Assembly (NCBI GenBank): GCA_964619955.1
Contig: CAZUJF010000005.1
Span: 62,001 to 126,000, forward strand
Direction of reading: 5' to 3'
Length of the DNA: 64,000 bases
Origin: JACQFK01 sp964619955
GTDB taxonomy: Bacteria > Planctomycetota > MHYJ01 > JACPRB01
Shown: piece after piece, positions 19,323 to 27,070 of the stretch
Layout of the letters: each line of letters starts with the position of its first letter
How positions within the stretch are numbered: position 1 is the stretch's first letter
Made by a program: the position numbers and the translations under genes
The notes under the pieces: model-generated
Seen by the model: the letters and a program-made list of their open reading frames with translations, nothing else
Database searches by the model: none
Told to the model about the DNA's origin: nothing

Positions 19323-19625
19323 TCAGCCGCCAATTAATTTCACGACTCCGGCGACCTGTGCGGCGAGGGTTTCGAGCTCCTTGAGCGCGGCGCCGCAGCT
19401 GACGGGATCGCCGGCGCCCTGGATGACGGCTCTGAGGTCCGCGATGAGGAGCTCGAGCTTCGGGGTGCGTCCGGCGATGCCGTCGAAAGCGGCGTCCTGG
19501 ATCGCGTACTGGTGCCGGCGGATCTGGGCGAAGGCCTCGGCGCGCTTCGCGGCATCGGGCTCCGCGAACGCGTAGGCCTGCAGGGCGGCGATGGCGGCGC
19601 GGTAGTAGTCGCTCGTGGGGTTCAT
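19323..19625 (-). CDS. Small hypothetical helical protein, partner of the upstream lipoprotein
   Basis: 100 residues, no signal peptide, no recognised domain. The sequence is almost wholly amphipathic helix, rich in Ala, Leu and charged residues (YYRAAIAALQAYAFAEPDAA, LKELETLAAQVAGVVKLIGG), and has one Cys. Its ATG overlaps the stop of the preceding lipoprotein gene by 4 nt (ATGA), so translation is coupled and a shared function is likely. I do not recognise a family. Confidence 0.65.
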   Translation of the reverse strand: MNPTSDYYRAAIAALQAYAFAEPDAAKRAEAFAQIRRHQYAIQDAAFDGIAGRTPKLELLIADLRAVIQGAGDPVSCGAALKELETLAAQVAGVVKLIGG

Positions 19626-20644
19626 CGGCGTCGGGCCTCCTGGTAGGCGAGCGCGAGTTCGCGGAAGCGCAGGGCGTCCTCGGTGAAGCCCCGGAGCAGC
19701 GTCCGGGAGTTTCCGCCCGTCGCGACTCGAAGGGTGTGGAAGGCGGTCTGTACGGAGGCGAGGACCTTGACGTGGTCCTCGACGAGCCGGGCGTGGGCGG
19801 TGATTTCCTGCTGGAGGCGTTTCGCCTCTCCGGCGGTCCGCTCCAGCGCTTCTCGCAATGAGGCGAGTGCTTCAAGGGTGGTCGCGTCCGCGTCGCGGGC
19901 GGAGTCGTCGGACTGGTGGACGCAGGGGGGCGGTCGAATGCCGCCTTCAAGTTCAATCGTCTGCAGCACGCGGTTGAAGGCGTCGATGGCCGTCTGGACG
20001 GGGGTCGAGGTCTTGAGGGTTTTCAGGAGGGCCAGCATGCGGAAGCGAAGTTCAGCCACGCGCTCGTGAGGCGCGGTCAGGCGGATCTTGAGGCGCTGGA
20101 CCTCGACGGCGTGGAGGTCGGGAGCGTCCTCGATGAGGATCTTGAGGATGCCGCCCAGGGGTTTTTCGGCGGCCTCGACGGCCTTCCGGAATTCCTCGCG
20201 GCGCAGCAGGTCGTCGATGAACGCGAGCGCCTCGGAAAGCATGTCGAGGTAGGGCACGGCTTTGGCCATGACGCGGGAGGCGCCGCTGACGAAGGTGCCG
20301 AGCGTTTCGCCGAGGGCCTGGAGGCTGCCGCGGATCTCCTCCGGATCGGCGCCTTCGGCGAGGCGGACGAGCACGAGGTTGTACGCGTCGACGACGTCGA
20401 GGGCGGCGAGCCGGGCGCCCAGGGCGTCCAGGCGCTCCTTGAGGGCCGCGACGCGTTCCTCGACGGTCCTTCCGGAAGCCGGATCGGCGGAGGCTTCGCG
20501 CGCGGCGAGGCGGGCGGAGAGGACGAGGTCGCGGGCCGAACTGCGCGCGAGGGCGTAGGCTTCCTGGTAGGCGCCGAGTTCCTCGCGCGGCACGACGGCG
20601 CAGCCGGCAAGGACGAGCAGGGAGGCGGCGCGCAGGATCTGCAT
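19622..20644 (-). CDS. Predicted helical lipoprotein of unknown function
   Basis: 340 residues from ATG 20644 (MQILRAASLLVLAGCAVVP); an in-frame TTG 9 nt upstream is less likely. A clear lipobox LVLAGC predicts lipid modification and retention in a membrane. The mature part is entirely helical, with long charged heptad-like stretches (GRTVEERVAALKERLDALGA, ALREALERTAGEAKRLQQEI) that suggest coiled coils, and no enzyme motif. It overlaps the 100-residue downstream gene by 4 nt. The two-gene unit lies directly after the lower-G+C cassette but its own base composition is like the rest of the window, so it is probably native. Confidence 0.7.
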   Translation of the reverse strand: MQILRAASLLVLAGCAVVPREELGAYQEAYALARSSARDLVLSARLAAREASADPASGRTVEERVAALKERLDALGARLAALDVVDAYNLVLVRLAEGADPEEIRGSLQALGETLGTFVSGASRVMAKAVPYLDMLSEALAFIDDLLRREEFRKAVEAAEKPLGGILKILIEDAPDLHAVEVQRLKIRLTAPHERVAELRFRMLALLKTLKTSTPVQTAIDAFNRVLQTIELEGGIRPPPCVHQSDDSARDADATTLEALASLREALERTAGEAKRLQQEITAHARLVEDHVKVLASVQTAFHTLRVATGGNSRTLLRGFTEDALRFRELALAYQEARRR

Positions 20645-20667
20645 AGGGAACAAAATAGGGTGAGTCC

Positions 20668-21063
20668 TCAGGAGTTCTGCTCAGGTCTTGGAGTCTGCGG
20701 AATATTCTCGAACTTTTGCAGGATGGTGCAGGTTACATTTCCAGTTAAGCAGCCGGCCATGCCCTTATGAGCACCGGTAGTGCGCGCTAATTCCGGTTCG
20801 TCTGGTCTTTCGTCGCACTCGTATGAGATGACCTTTCCCGCCAGTGCAAGGGGTGTTGCGGTGAGTGAAACGCTCAGTGCTTTTGTCGTGTTAAGTTTTC
20901 CTCGAAATCTAACGGTGCCTGATAAGGAGGTGAACTGCTTACAACTTGGGGGATTCCGTACTTCGTAGTAAGCCCGTGGAGCATTGCGAAAATTTGCATT
21001 GGGGAGGTGCAATCTTTGCGCTTTCTCAAGGATGCCGTGATAGGCGTCGAAAAGGCGCGCCAT
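20668..21063 (-). CDS. Hypothetical protein, third gene of lower-G+C cassette
   Basis: 131 residues, unrecognised. No signal peptide or membrane segment. The C-terminal half contains several Cys (YECDERPDEPE, AGCLTGNVTCTIL) and alternating strands (TSLSGTVRFRGKL, ALSVSLTATPLALAGKVISY), suggesting a small beta-rich domain; the region to about residue 35 is helical. Its ATG follows the stop of the preceding gene with no gap (start 21063, previous stop 21064-21066), so it is very likely co-translated. Base composition is well below that of the flanking genes, consistent with acquisition from elsewhere. Confidence 0.6.
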   Translation of the reverse strand: MARLFDAYHGILEKAQRLHLPNANFRNAPRAYYEVRNPPSCKQFTSLSGTVRFRGKLNTTKALSVSLTATPLALAGKVISYECDERPDEPELARTTGAHKGMAGCLTGNVTCTILQKFENIPQTPRPEQNS

Positions 21064-21528
21064 TTATTGCGAACCTTGGATCTTGCCTTTCTTGACGAGG
21101 GAGTTGCAAAGGCCAATAACAAAGTCCAGGGACAACCCAAGATGATCTGCGATCTCAAGCTGATCAAGTGATGGAGTCTTGGAGAGGAGAAGCATAATCG
21201 CCGCTTCAGCCTCCACTTGGCTCATAACCACCTCTTGAACTGGCGAACAAAGGGAGATCTTTTCGGGGGCCCCGAGAGCGTTGGACTCCGTTCCATGGAG
21301 CATTGGTATCAATAGCTCTGATCGCAGGTCGCCAAAGGTCGAGATGATTACTTGGGCATCGCTAGCTAACCGAATAATTTGGTATTGCGATGTGGAGGGG
21401 GATGCGGCCGACAGCGTAGAGCGCTGTTCGCCCGAAGAGGAGTATTTGGGGAGTTCACCAGTTATGGTTGAGGACGCTGTTTCGGACCGGGGTCCAAGTC
21501 CAAGGGGAATTGTCGCAGTTGTTGACAT
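21064..21528 (-). CDS. Hypothetical protein with C-terminal winged-helix-like segment, second gene of lower-G+C cassette
   Basis: 154 residues. The first 50 are low-complexity, rich in Ser, Thr and Pro (SSGEQRSTLSAASPSTSQYQ) and probably disordered. The middle (QIIRLASDAQVIISTFGDLR) looks like a compact alpha/beta unit. The last 50 residues (VEAEAAIMLLLSKTPSLDQL to LVKKGKIQGSQ) read as a helix-turn-helix/winged-helix of MarR/Lrp-like spacing: helix, DQLEIADHLGLSLDFVIGL, then a basic wing. It could be a regulator of the cassette or a DNA-binding subunit. It sits 9 nt after the first cassette gene and directly abuts the third. The function is not known. Confidence 0.6.
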   Translation of the reverse strand: MSTTATIPLGLGPRSETASSTITGELPKYSSSGEQRSTLSAASPSTSQYQIIRLASDAQVIISTFGDLRSELLIPMLHGTESNALGAPEKISLCSPVQEVVMSQVEAEAAIMLLLSKTPSLDQLEIADHLGLSLDFVIGLCNSLVKKGKIQGSQ

Positions 21529-21537
21529 GGCGTGCTC

Positions 21538-22182
21538 CTACTCTAGTAGGTTGCAAACAAACTCGGTGCTCTTATTATAGCCTTCTTCCAATTCCTTCAA
21601 GAGCCAAGTTCGATTTCCTAGTTCTACATCCTTTGTAATTTCGTAGTGGTTGTTCACATACGCACCCAGACATCCCTGTTTTGTGGCGCTTGGTCCGATC
21701 TGAACCTCCCGCCTAGCTCCTTCTGGGTGCGTAAGGCCAAATGTAACCGATGCATGCATGGGGATCCAAGGAGATGCTTTGGGAATTGCCTTGCTGATGA
21801 ATCTGTCAGCCATCCATTTAGAAGGATCTGATCCAGCAAGCCCATCCAGGGCAAGGTCGAAGAAGAAATTAAGCCCATATGCATTTATCTTCATGGGGTA
21901 CTTGGTGTCGATAAGTGTCTTGTGCACCTTTGCGAAAGCTTCAGCGGTTTCGGTGATCGTGCCGGTCGTAACTTCGAGTTTTGAGGGCCCAAGGATAAGC
22001 ATCTTTTGAACCTGCCCGCCGGGGCGCGTCACAGTTAATCCAACATTCGTCATCTGAATGATGGTATTGACGGGGTCTCCGAACAGCGTAAGGCAAAACT
22101 CTCTGCTCAATGGGATGTCTGCTTCTTTGGTTACGGTGTATACCGCCGCAATGTTGTAACCCAGTCCGCTGATCTTGTGCAT
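21538..22182 (-). CDS. Hypothetical protein, first gene of lower-G+C cassette
   Basis: 214 residues, no signal peptide. Motifs such as MKINAYGLNFFFDLALDGL, MHASVTFGLTHPEGARREVQ and AYVNNHYEITKDVE suggest a mixed alpha/beta cytoplasmic protein; I do not recognise the family. ATG 22182 is preceded by CGAGGA and a good promoter (TTGACC, 17 nt, TGTAAT) reading leftward. The gene and its two followers are much more A+T-rich than everything around them. Their compact, self-promoted layout (9-nt gap, then 0-nt gap) is what one expects of a small transferred cassette, for example a toxin-antitoxin-like or defence module, but nothing in the sequence proves that. Confidence 0.65.
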   Translation of the reverse strand: MHKISGLGYNIAAVYTVTKEADIPLSREFCLTLFGDPVNTIIQMTNVGLTVTRPGGQVQKMLILGPSKLEVTTGTITETAEAFAKVHKTLIDTKYPMKINAYGLNFFFDLALDGLAGSDPSKWMADRFISKAIPKASPWIPMHASVTFGLTHPEGARREVQIGPSATKQGCLGAYVNNHYEITKDVELGNRTWLLKELEEGYNKSTEFVCNLLE

Positions 22183-22194
22183 ATGGTCCTCGCC

Positions 22195-22214
22195 GTAATC
22201 TGGTTCAGGATTAC
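22195..22214. promoter_or_regulatory. Inverted repeat GTAATC-N8-GATTAC at the cassette promoter
   Basis: Perfect 6-bp arms (22195-22200 and 22209-22214) separated by TGGTTCAG. The right arm overlaps the -10 box and the left arm covers the expected transcription start, the usual place for a repressor operator. The winged-helix-like protein encoded by the second cassette gene is a plausible ligand (inference). Confidence 0.4.
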
Positions 22215-22238
22215 AGCACTGATTTTAGTGTTGGTCAA
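22210..22238 (-). promoter_or_regulatory. Promoter of the lower-G+C cassette (TTGACC-N17-TGTAAT)
   Basis: Reading leftward, TTGACC (22238-22233), a 17-nt spacer and TGTAAT (22215-22210) form a good sigma70-type promoter, giving a leader of about 20 nt before ATG 22182. It is one of the closest matches to consensus in the window. Confidence 0.55.
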
Positions 22239-22329
22239 TGGGGATACAAAACATTGGGAATAAGGCTGTTGTGCGATGCGCGCGGGATGCTACCGGCCGC
22301 GTTCGCGGAGTGTCAAGAAAGCGTGGAAC

Positions 22330-25300
22330 CTACTTCTTCTTCGCCGGCCCCTCCCGCGAGGACGCGAGGTATTCGAGCAGCGCGGCGAGGTCGGCTTCGG
22401 GCAGCTGGTCCACCAGGCCGACCGGCATGATCGAAAGCGCCGAGGCCTTCATGAGCTCGATCGAGGCACGCGGCACCACGTGGGCCTTGCCCTCCACGTC
22501 GAGCAGCTCGACGGTCGTCTGCGTCTCCGTGTCGAGACGGCCCGCCAAAACCTGGCCGTCCAGCGTCTTCACCTGCCACATCCGGAAGTTCATCTCCACG
22601 CTCCGGTTCGGGTCGACGATCTCGAGCAGGATGTCCTTCCGCGCCCGCGCGCCGATCCCGTTCAGCTCGGGGCCCACGCGGCCGACGGCGTCCCCCAGGC
22701 GGTGGCATTTCGCGCAGAGCGTCGTGAAGAGCTCCCGGCCGCGCGCGACGTCGCCCTGGCGCTCCGTCAGCGGGAGCAGCTTCTGGTAGAGCGCCTCCCG
22801 GTCGGCCGAGACCGCCCCCGCGCCGGAGGCCGCGAGCTTCGCCGCCCGCGCGGCCACGGCCGCGTCGGGATGGACCTTCAACTGCTGCCACTGCGCGGCA
22901 CCGAGCTCGCTCTTGGGAAGAGTCGCCATTTCGAGCGCTTCGAGCAGGGAGGCCGTCCAGGCCGGCTGCCGCAGCAGCGCCGCGAGCGTGCGACCCTTCG
23001 CCGCGGGCGTGAACTGCTCCCAGCGGGACAGGAACGCGGCGCCGGCGGAGGGGCAGCGGCTCTCAACGGCCGCGTCGATCAGGCCCAGCACCAGCGCGGG
23101 CGGGGCGGGCGGCGCCGCGGGGGACAGCACCCGGCCCAGCGTCTCCTCCGTGTCGTCGAGGCGGATCAGCGAACGCGCGGCGGCGACGCGCTCCTCGGCG
23201 GTGGCCTTCGCGTCGGCGAGCCGTGCCGTCAGCGCGTCCGCCGTGGACTTCAGCGCGCCCGCAAAGAGATCCCGCCGGCCCCAGCGGTTCGCCAGCGTGA
23301 GCAGCCGCTCCCGGCGCTCCACGGGAAGGGATTCCATGAGCGCGGCGAGCTCCGGGACGCGGTCGGCGGAGATCTCCGCGCGCACGCCGTCCGGCCAGCC
23401 CTCGGCCAGGCCGTCGAGCACGAACGCGGCGAGCGCGGGATCCGCCGCTCTCAGCGAGACGAGCACGTCCGCGACCGAGTCGGCGGGACCGCGTCGCGCG
23501 TAGTGCCGGGTCACGGTGCTCACGACGGCGCCCGCGCGTCCGGCGAGTCCGGCCCCGCTGAGTTCCACCAGCGAGACCTCGTCGAAGCAGGCCTCCCCGC
23601 GCGACTGACCCCAGCCGCCGAAGAGGCAGTTCACGGTGATCTTCTCGACGCCTTCCGCGCTGAACGTGGTTTCGACGCGACGCCAGTCCGACGTGCCCGA
23701 GACCGCGGCCGTCGCGACGGGCGGGTTCTGCAACTCGTGGATGTTCAGCAGCGCGCCGCGGCCCGAGCCGGCGGCGAGGTCCTTCGTGCGGATCCAGGCG
23801 GAAAGCCGGTAGCGGACGCCGGGACGGACCTCGGCGTTGAAGCTCCAACTCGCATCCGCGCCGGACTCGGAGCGGATGCGCGCGGACTTCGTCCCGTGCC
23901 GTCCCTCGGGGGCGATGTCGAGCTCGGCCTTGCCTGCGTAGACCGCCTTGCGCCAGGGCCCGGGCGGATCCTCGAAGGAGGCGTTGCGGATCTTGTTGGC
24001 GGAGGAGGGCGCCGCGGCGGCCGGACCTTCCGCTTTGAACCCGGCGAGCGCGGCGCGGAGGAAACCCGCATCATGACGCGCCCCCGCGGCCGTGATCGCG
24101 TCGGGGATCCACTTGTCCCCTGCGTTCTCGGGTTTTCGGAGCGCGGCGAAGACGGCGGCACCGGCTTCGGGTGAGGCAGAGCTCTCGGAAAGAGCGAGCA
24201 GCGCGGCGAGGCGCACCTGCGCGTCCGGGTCCGTGAGCATCGGCAGCAGGGCTTCCCCTTGCGGCAGCGTCATAGCCGCGGCGCGTCGCACGGCGGCGGA
24301 CGGATGGCCGAGCGCCCCGGTCCCGAGCGCGGGGTCCAGGGCGCCCAGCCCGTGGAGGGTCCAGAGGGCATGGAGGGCGCCGGGGGCGAGCCCGAGCGCG
24401 TCCACGGAGCGGTCGCGGACCCGGGCCTCGAGGGCCGGAACCGCGGCCTTGGCGCCGCGCTCCACCAGGAGCCGCTGCGCGTGCAGGCGCCAGAAGAGGT
24501 TGTCGTTGCCGAGGGCGGCGACGAGGTCCGCGTCGGACGCCCTGTCGAGCCGCAGCGGCGCGGGCGTCGCGGCGCCCTTGGGGAGGATGCGGTAGATGCG
24601 GCCGTGGCGTTTGTCGCGGAGGCCGATCTCGTAGGCGTTGCCGCGGCCGTTCTTGAAGCCGGCCGGCGTGGGGTTGTGCTGGACGATGTAGTTGTACCAG
24701 TCCAGCATCCAGACGGCGCCGTCGGGCCCGACCTCGGCCGCGATGGGCGCGGTCCATTCGTCGTCGCTCGCGGCGAGGTTCCACACGGGCTTCGAGCGGA
24801 AGGCGGCGCCGTCCGCCGTGATCTCGAACGTCGCGACGAGATGCCCGGTGGGCTCGCAGACGAACGCCGTCCGGTTCCAGTACTCCTTCGGGAAGAGTCG
24901 CGCCGTGTAGAGGGCGTGGCCCGCCGCGGCGGTGAAGCGGCCGTGGGCGTCGACCTGGCGGACCTTGTCGGTGACAGGATGGAACTCGGGATTGTCGGAG
25001 ATGCCGTTGAGCCGCGAGGCCGACCAGCCCCGCACGCCCTCGTAATAGCGGTTCGCGATCGGCATGTACTCGCTCGGGTTGCCGTTGGCGGTGGACCCGA
25101 AGAGCTGGCCGTCCTCGCTGAAGCCCGTGCCCCAGCTGTTGTTGTTCGTGGAGCGGATGAACTCCAGCTCGGAGCCGTCGGGCTTGAAGCGGTAGAAGCC
25201 CATCGCGAACTGATGTTTTTTGCCGCCCACCGTTCCGTTGAAGCCGGAGTAGCCGACGATGCCCCAGATCCGGTTGTCGAAGCCCCAGCGGAGGTTGGAC

Positions 25301-25839
25301 GGGCCCGCGTGCGTGTCGCCGGTGCCCCAGCCGCTGAAGAGGACGCGGCGCTCGTCGGCGCGGTCGTCGCCGTCGCTGTCGCGCAGGAACAGCATGTGCG
25401 GCGCCTGGGCGACGATGACGCCGCCGTTCGCGAAGACGAGGCTGGTCGGGATGGAGAGCTTGTCGGCGAAGATCGTGAACCTGTCCGCGCGGCCGTCGCC
25501 GTCCGTGTCCTCGCAGATCTTCAGCCGGTCGCGGCCGAGCCCCTCGGGCTGCATCTCGTTGGGGTAGTCGATGGTCTCGGAGATCCAGAGGCGGCCGCGG
25601 GCGTCCCAGGCGAGGGCGACGGGTTTGACGATGTCGGGATCGGAGGCGAAGAGCCGCGCCTCGAAGCCGTCGGGGACGCGGAGGCGCTTCGCGGAGAGCT
25701 TCGCCTCGACGGGCCGCTGCATGCGCTTCCACGACTCGCCCAGCTTGTGGCTGCCGGCGTAGAAGGGGACGTCGGCGTCCTCGTATTCGAAGGGGTCCTG
25801 GGCGGCGGCGCAGAGGAGGAGGGCGGCAAGGTGGATCAT
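22330..25839 (-). CDS. PVC-type membrane-bound dehydrogenase with HEAT repeats, inserted CBM-like module and haem c domain
   Basis: About 1169 residues from ATG 25839 (MIHLAALLLCAAAQDP), exported. An N-terminal six-bladed propeller (about 45-420; FEARLFASDPDIVKPVALAW, RLWISETIDYPNEM, CEDTDGDGRADRFTIF) is of the glucose/sorbosone dehydrogenase-like type. HEAT-like repeats follow (about 430-600 and 780-1000). Between them, at about 614-760, lies a carbohydrate-binding-like beta-sandwich (IRNASFEDPPGPWRK, YRLSAWIRTKDLA, CFDEVSLVEL). The C-terminus is a cytochrome c with CAKCH at about 1041 and the conserved GPELNGIGARARKDILLEI block. It is predicted to oxidise a sugar or polyol in the periplasm and pass electrons to haem. 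It lies 8 nt downstream of a ROK regulator, which suggests sugar control. Confidence 0.88.
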   Translation of the reverse strand: MIHLAALLLCAAAQDPFEYEDADVPFYAGSHKLGESWKRMQRPVEAKLSAKRLRVPDGFEARLFASDPDIVKPVALAWDARGRLWISETIDYPNEMQPEGLGRDRLKICEDTDGDGRADRFTIFADKLSIPTSLVFANGGVIVAQAPHMLFLRDSDGDDRADERRVLFSGWGTGDTHAGPSNLRWGFDNRIWGIVGYSGFNGTVGGKKHQFAMGFYRFKPDGSELEFIRSTNNNSWGTGFSEDGQLFGSTANGNPSEYMPIANRYYEGVRGWSASRLNGISDNPEFHPVTDKVRQVDAHGRFTAAAGHALYTARLFPKEYWNRTAFVCEPTGHLVATFEITADGAAFRSKPVWNLAASDDEWTAPIAAEVGPDGAVWMLDWYNYIVQHNPTPAGFKNGRGNAYEIGLRDKRHGRIYRILPKGAATPAPLRLDRASDADLVAALGNDNLFWRLHAQRLLVERGAKAAVPALEARVRDRSVDALGLAPGALHALWTLHGLGALDPALGTGALGHPSAAVRRAAAMTLPQGEALLPMLTDPDAQVRLAALLALSESSASPEAGAAVFAALRKPENAGDKWIPDAITAAGARHDAGFLRAALAGFKAEGPAAAAPSSANKIRNASFEDPPGPWRKAVYAGKAELDIAPEGRHGTKSARIRSESGADASWSFNAEVRPGVRYRLSAWIRTKDLAAGSGRGALLNIHELQNPPVATAAVSGTSDWRRVETTFSAEGVEKITVNCLFGGWGQSRGEACFDEVSLVELSGAGLAGRAGAVVSTVTRHYARRGPADSVADVLVSLRAADPALAAFVLDGLAEGWPDGVRAEISADRVPELAALMESLPVERRERLLTLANRWGRRDLFAGALKSTADALTARLADAKATAEERVAAARSLIRLDDTEETLGRVLSPAAPPAPPALVLGLIDAAVESRCPSAGAAFLSRWEQFTPAAKGRTLAALLRQPAWTASLLEALEMATLPKSELGAAQWQQLKVHPDAAVAARAAKLAASGAGAVSADREALYQKLLPLTERQGDVARGRELFTTLCAKCHRLGDAVGRVGPELNGIGARARKDILLEIVDPNRSVEMNFRMWQVKTLDGQVLAGRLDTETQTTVELLDVEGKAHVVPRASIELMKASALSIMPVGLVDQLPEADLAALLEYLASSREGPAKKK

Positions 25840-25847
25840 AAAAGTCC

Positions 25848-27023
25848 TCAAGAGGCGGAGGTCCAGGCGAGGCGCGGGGCCAGGGTGTCCATCAAACGGT
25901 CGACGACGGCGGCGAGGGCGCCCTGGCGTTTGGAGCCGCGGGCCTGGACGAGGCGGCAGCGTTCGAACGAGGGCGGCAGGGTGCGGCTCCGGACGCGCTC
26001 GCGGAGGCTGGCGAAGTAGGGTTCGCGGGATTCGATGAGCCGTCCGTGGAGGATGAGCGTCGAGGGGTTGAAGATGCTGATGACGGTGCCGACGGCGACG
26101 GCGAGCGCGTCGAGCGTGCGCTCGAGGGGGGCGCGGAGCCGGGCCTCGTCGCCGTCGAGCAGCCGGAGCGCCTCGGCGATGTCGACGCGGCGCCGGAGGA
26201 CCTCGGAGACGCCGCGCGCGAAAGCCGTGTCGCTCGCCAGGGTTTCGAGACAGCCGCGGTTCCCGCAGCCGCAGGGGCGTCCTCCCGGATCGGCGGGGAG
26301 GTGGCCGAGTTCGCCGGCGAGTCCGCTGCCGCCCTCGAGCAGGCGGCCGCCGCTCATGACGCCGAGACCGAGACCCGTGCTGGCGTCGAGCATGGCGAAA
26401 TCGCTCCTGCCGCGGGCCGCGCCCCAGAGGGATTCGGCGAGACAGAGCCCGTGGGATTCCTGGCGGACCGTGCAGGGCACCCCGAGGCGCTCCTCGAGAT
26501 CGCGGGCCGGCGTCCGTCCGTCCGTCAGGTGCAGGTTCGGCGAGAGGAGGCCCCGGCCCTCCGCGCGGTCCAGCAGGCCGGGGCAGCTGATCCCGACCCC
26601 GAGGGTCGTGAAGCCCGGATCCCGGAGGAGAGGGGCGATGCGGTCGGCGAGGCATTCCAGGAGGCGGCCGTAGGTGGACGGCGTGGGAAACGAGAGGACG
26701 GCGCCGGGCTCGACGCGGCCGTCGAGGCCGGCGGTCAGCACGTCGCAATAGCCCGCGTCCAGGACCACGCCGTAGATCCGGGTGCCGCGTGCGGCGGGGC
26801 GAAGCACGTGCGCCGGCCTTCCGGGCAGGGCGGGGGCGGTCTCGTCCTCCTCGATCAGGCCGGCGCGGAGCAGGGCCTCGACGGCCTTCGAGACGGTGGG
26901 GGCGCTGAGGCCGGCGCGGCGGACGAGGTCGGCACGCGAGGCGGGGCCGCCTTGCAGCAGCGCCTCCAGGAGGCGGCGTCCGTTCAGACGTCCCAGCAGG
27001 GCCGGGGCGACTTCTCGCTTCAT
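25848..27023 (-). CDS. ROK family transcriptional regulator
   Basis: 391 residues from ATG 27023 (MKREVAPALLGRLNGRRLLE). Residues about 10-65 form a winged helix (SRADLVRRAGLSAPTVSKAV). The ROK sugar-kinase-like part begins at IYGVVLDAGYCD and includes the zinc site CGCGNRGCLETLAS (about 245-258), so this is an NagC/XylR-type repressor that senses a sugar. It is the first gene of an operon with the PVC-type dehydrogenase. A 29-bp near-palindrome runs right up to its start codon and is the obvious autoregulatory operator. The inducer is not predictable from sequence. Confidence 0.92.
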   Translation of the reverse strand: MKREVAPALLGRLNGRRLLEALLQGGPASRADLVRRAGLSAPTVSKAVEALLRAGLIEEDETAPALPGRPAHVLRPAARGTRIYGVVLDAGYCDVLTAGLDGRVEPGAVLSFPTPSTYGRLLECLADRIAPLLRDPGFTTLGVGISCPGLLDRAEGRGLLSPNLHLTDGRTPARDLEERLGVPCTVRQESHGLCLAESLWGAARGRSDFAMLDASTGLGLGVMSGGRLLEGGSGLAGELGHLPADPGGRPCGCGNRGCLETLASDTAFARGVSEVLRRRVDIAEALRLLDGDEARLRAPLERTLDALAVAVGTVISIFNPSTLILHGRLIESREPYFASLRERVRSRTLPPSFERCRLVQARGSKRQGALAAVVDRLMDTLAPRLAWTSAS

Positions 27024-27050
27024 AGTTAGTTAAGTATCTTAACAAACTAT
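27022..27050. promoter_or_regulatory. 29-bp near-perfect palindrome, likely ROK operator
   Basis: ATAGTTAGTTAAG, a TAT centre, then CTTAACAAACTAT: 12 of 13 arm positions pair. The core GTTAAG-TAT-CTTAAC is perfect. It overlaps the first bases of the ROK start codon and any promoter, so binding would block both initiation steps. It is strongly A+T-rich against the background. Confidence 0.65.
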
Positions 27051-27070
27051 CGGCACCGAAGTTTCAGGAA

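Noticed and set aside
19312..19331. GGCGGC-N8-GCCGCC hairpin as a terminator after the small helical gene
   Set aside because: It overlaps the end of the coding region and no U-run follows on the minus strand.
25840..27045. N-terminal extension of the PVC-type dehydrogenase through the ROK gene region
   Set aside because: The extension is out of frame with the ROK protein, is Arg/Pro-rich, and a signal peptide begins at ATG 25839.
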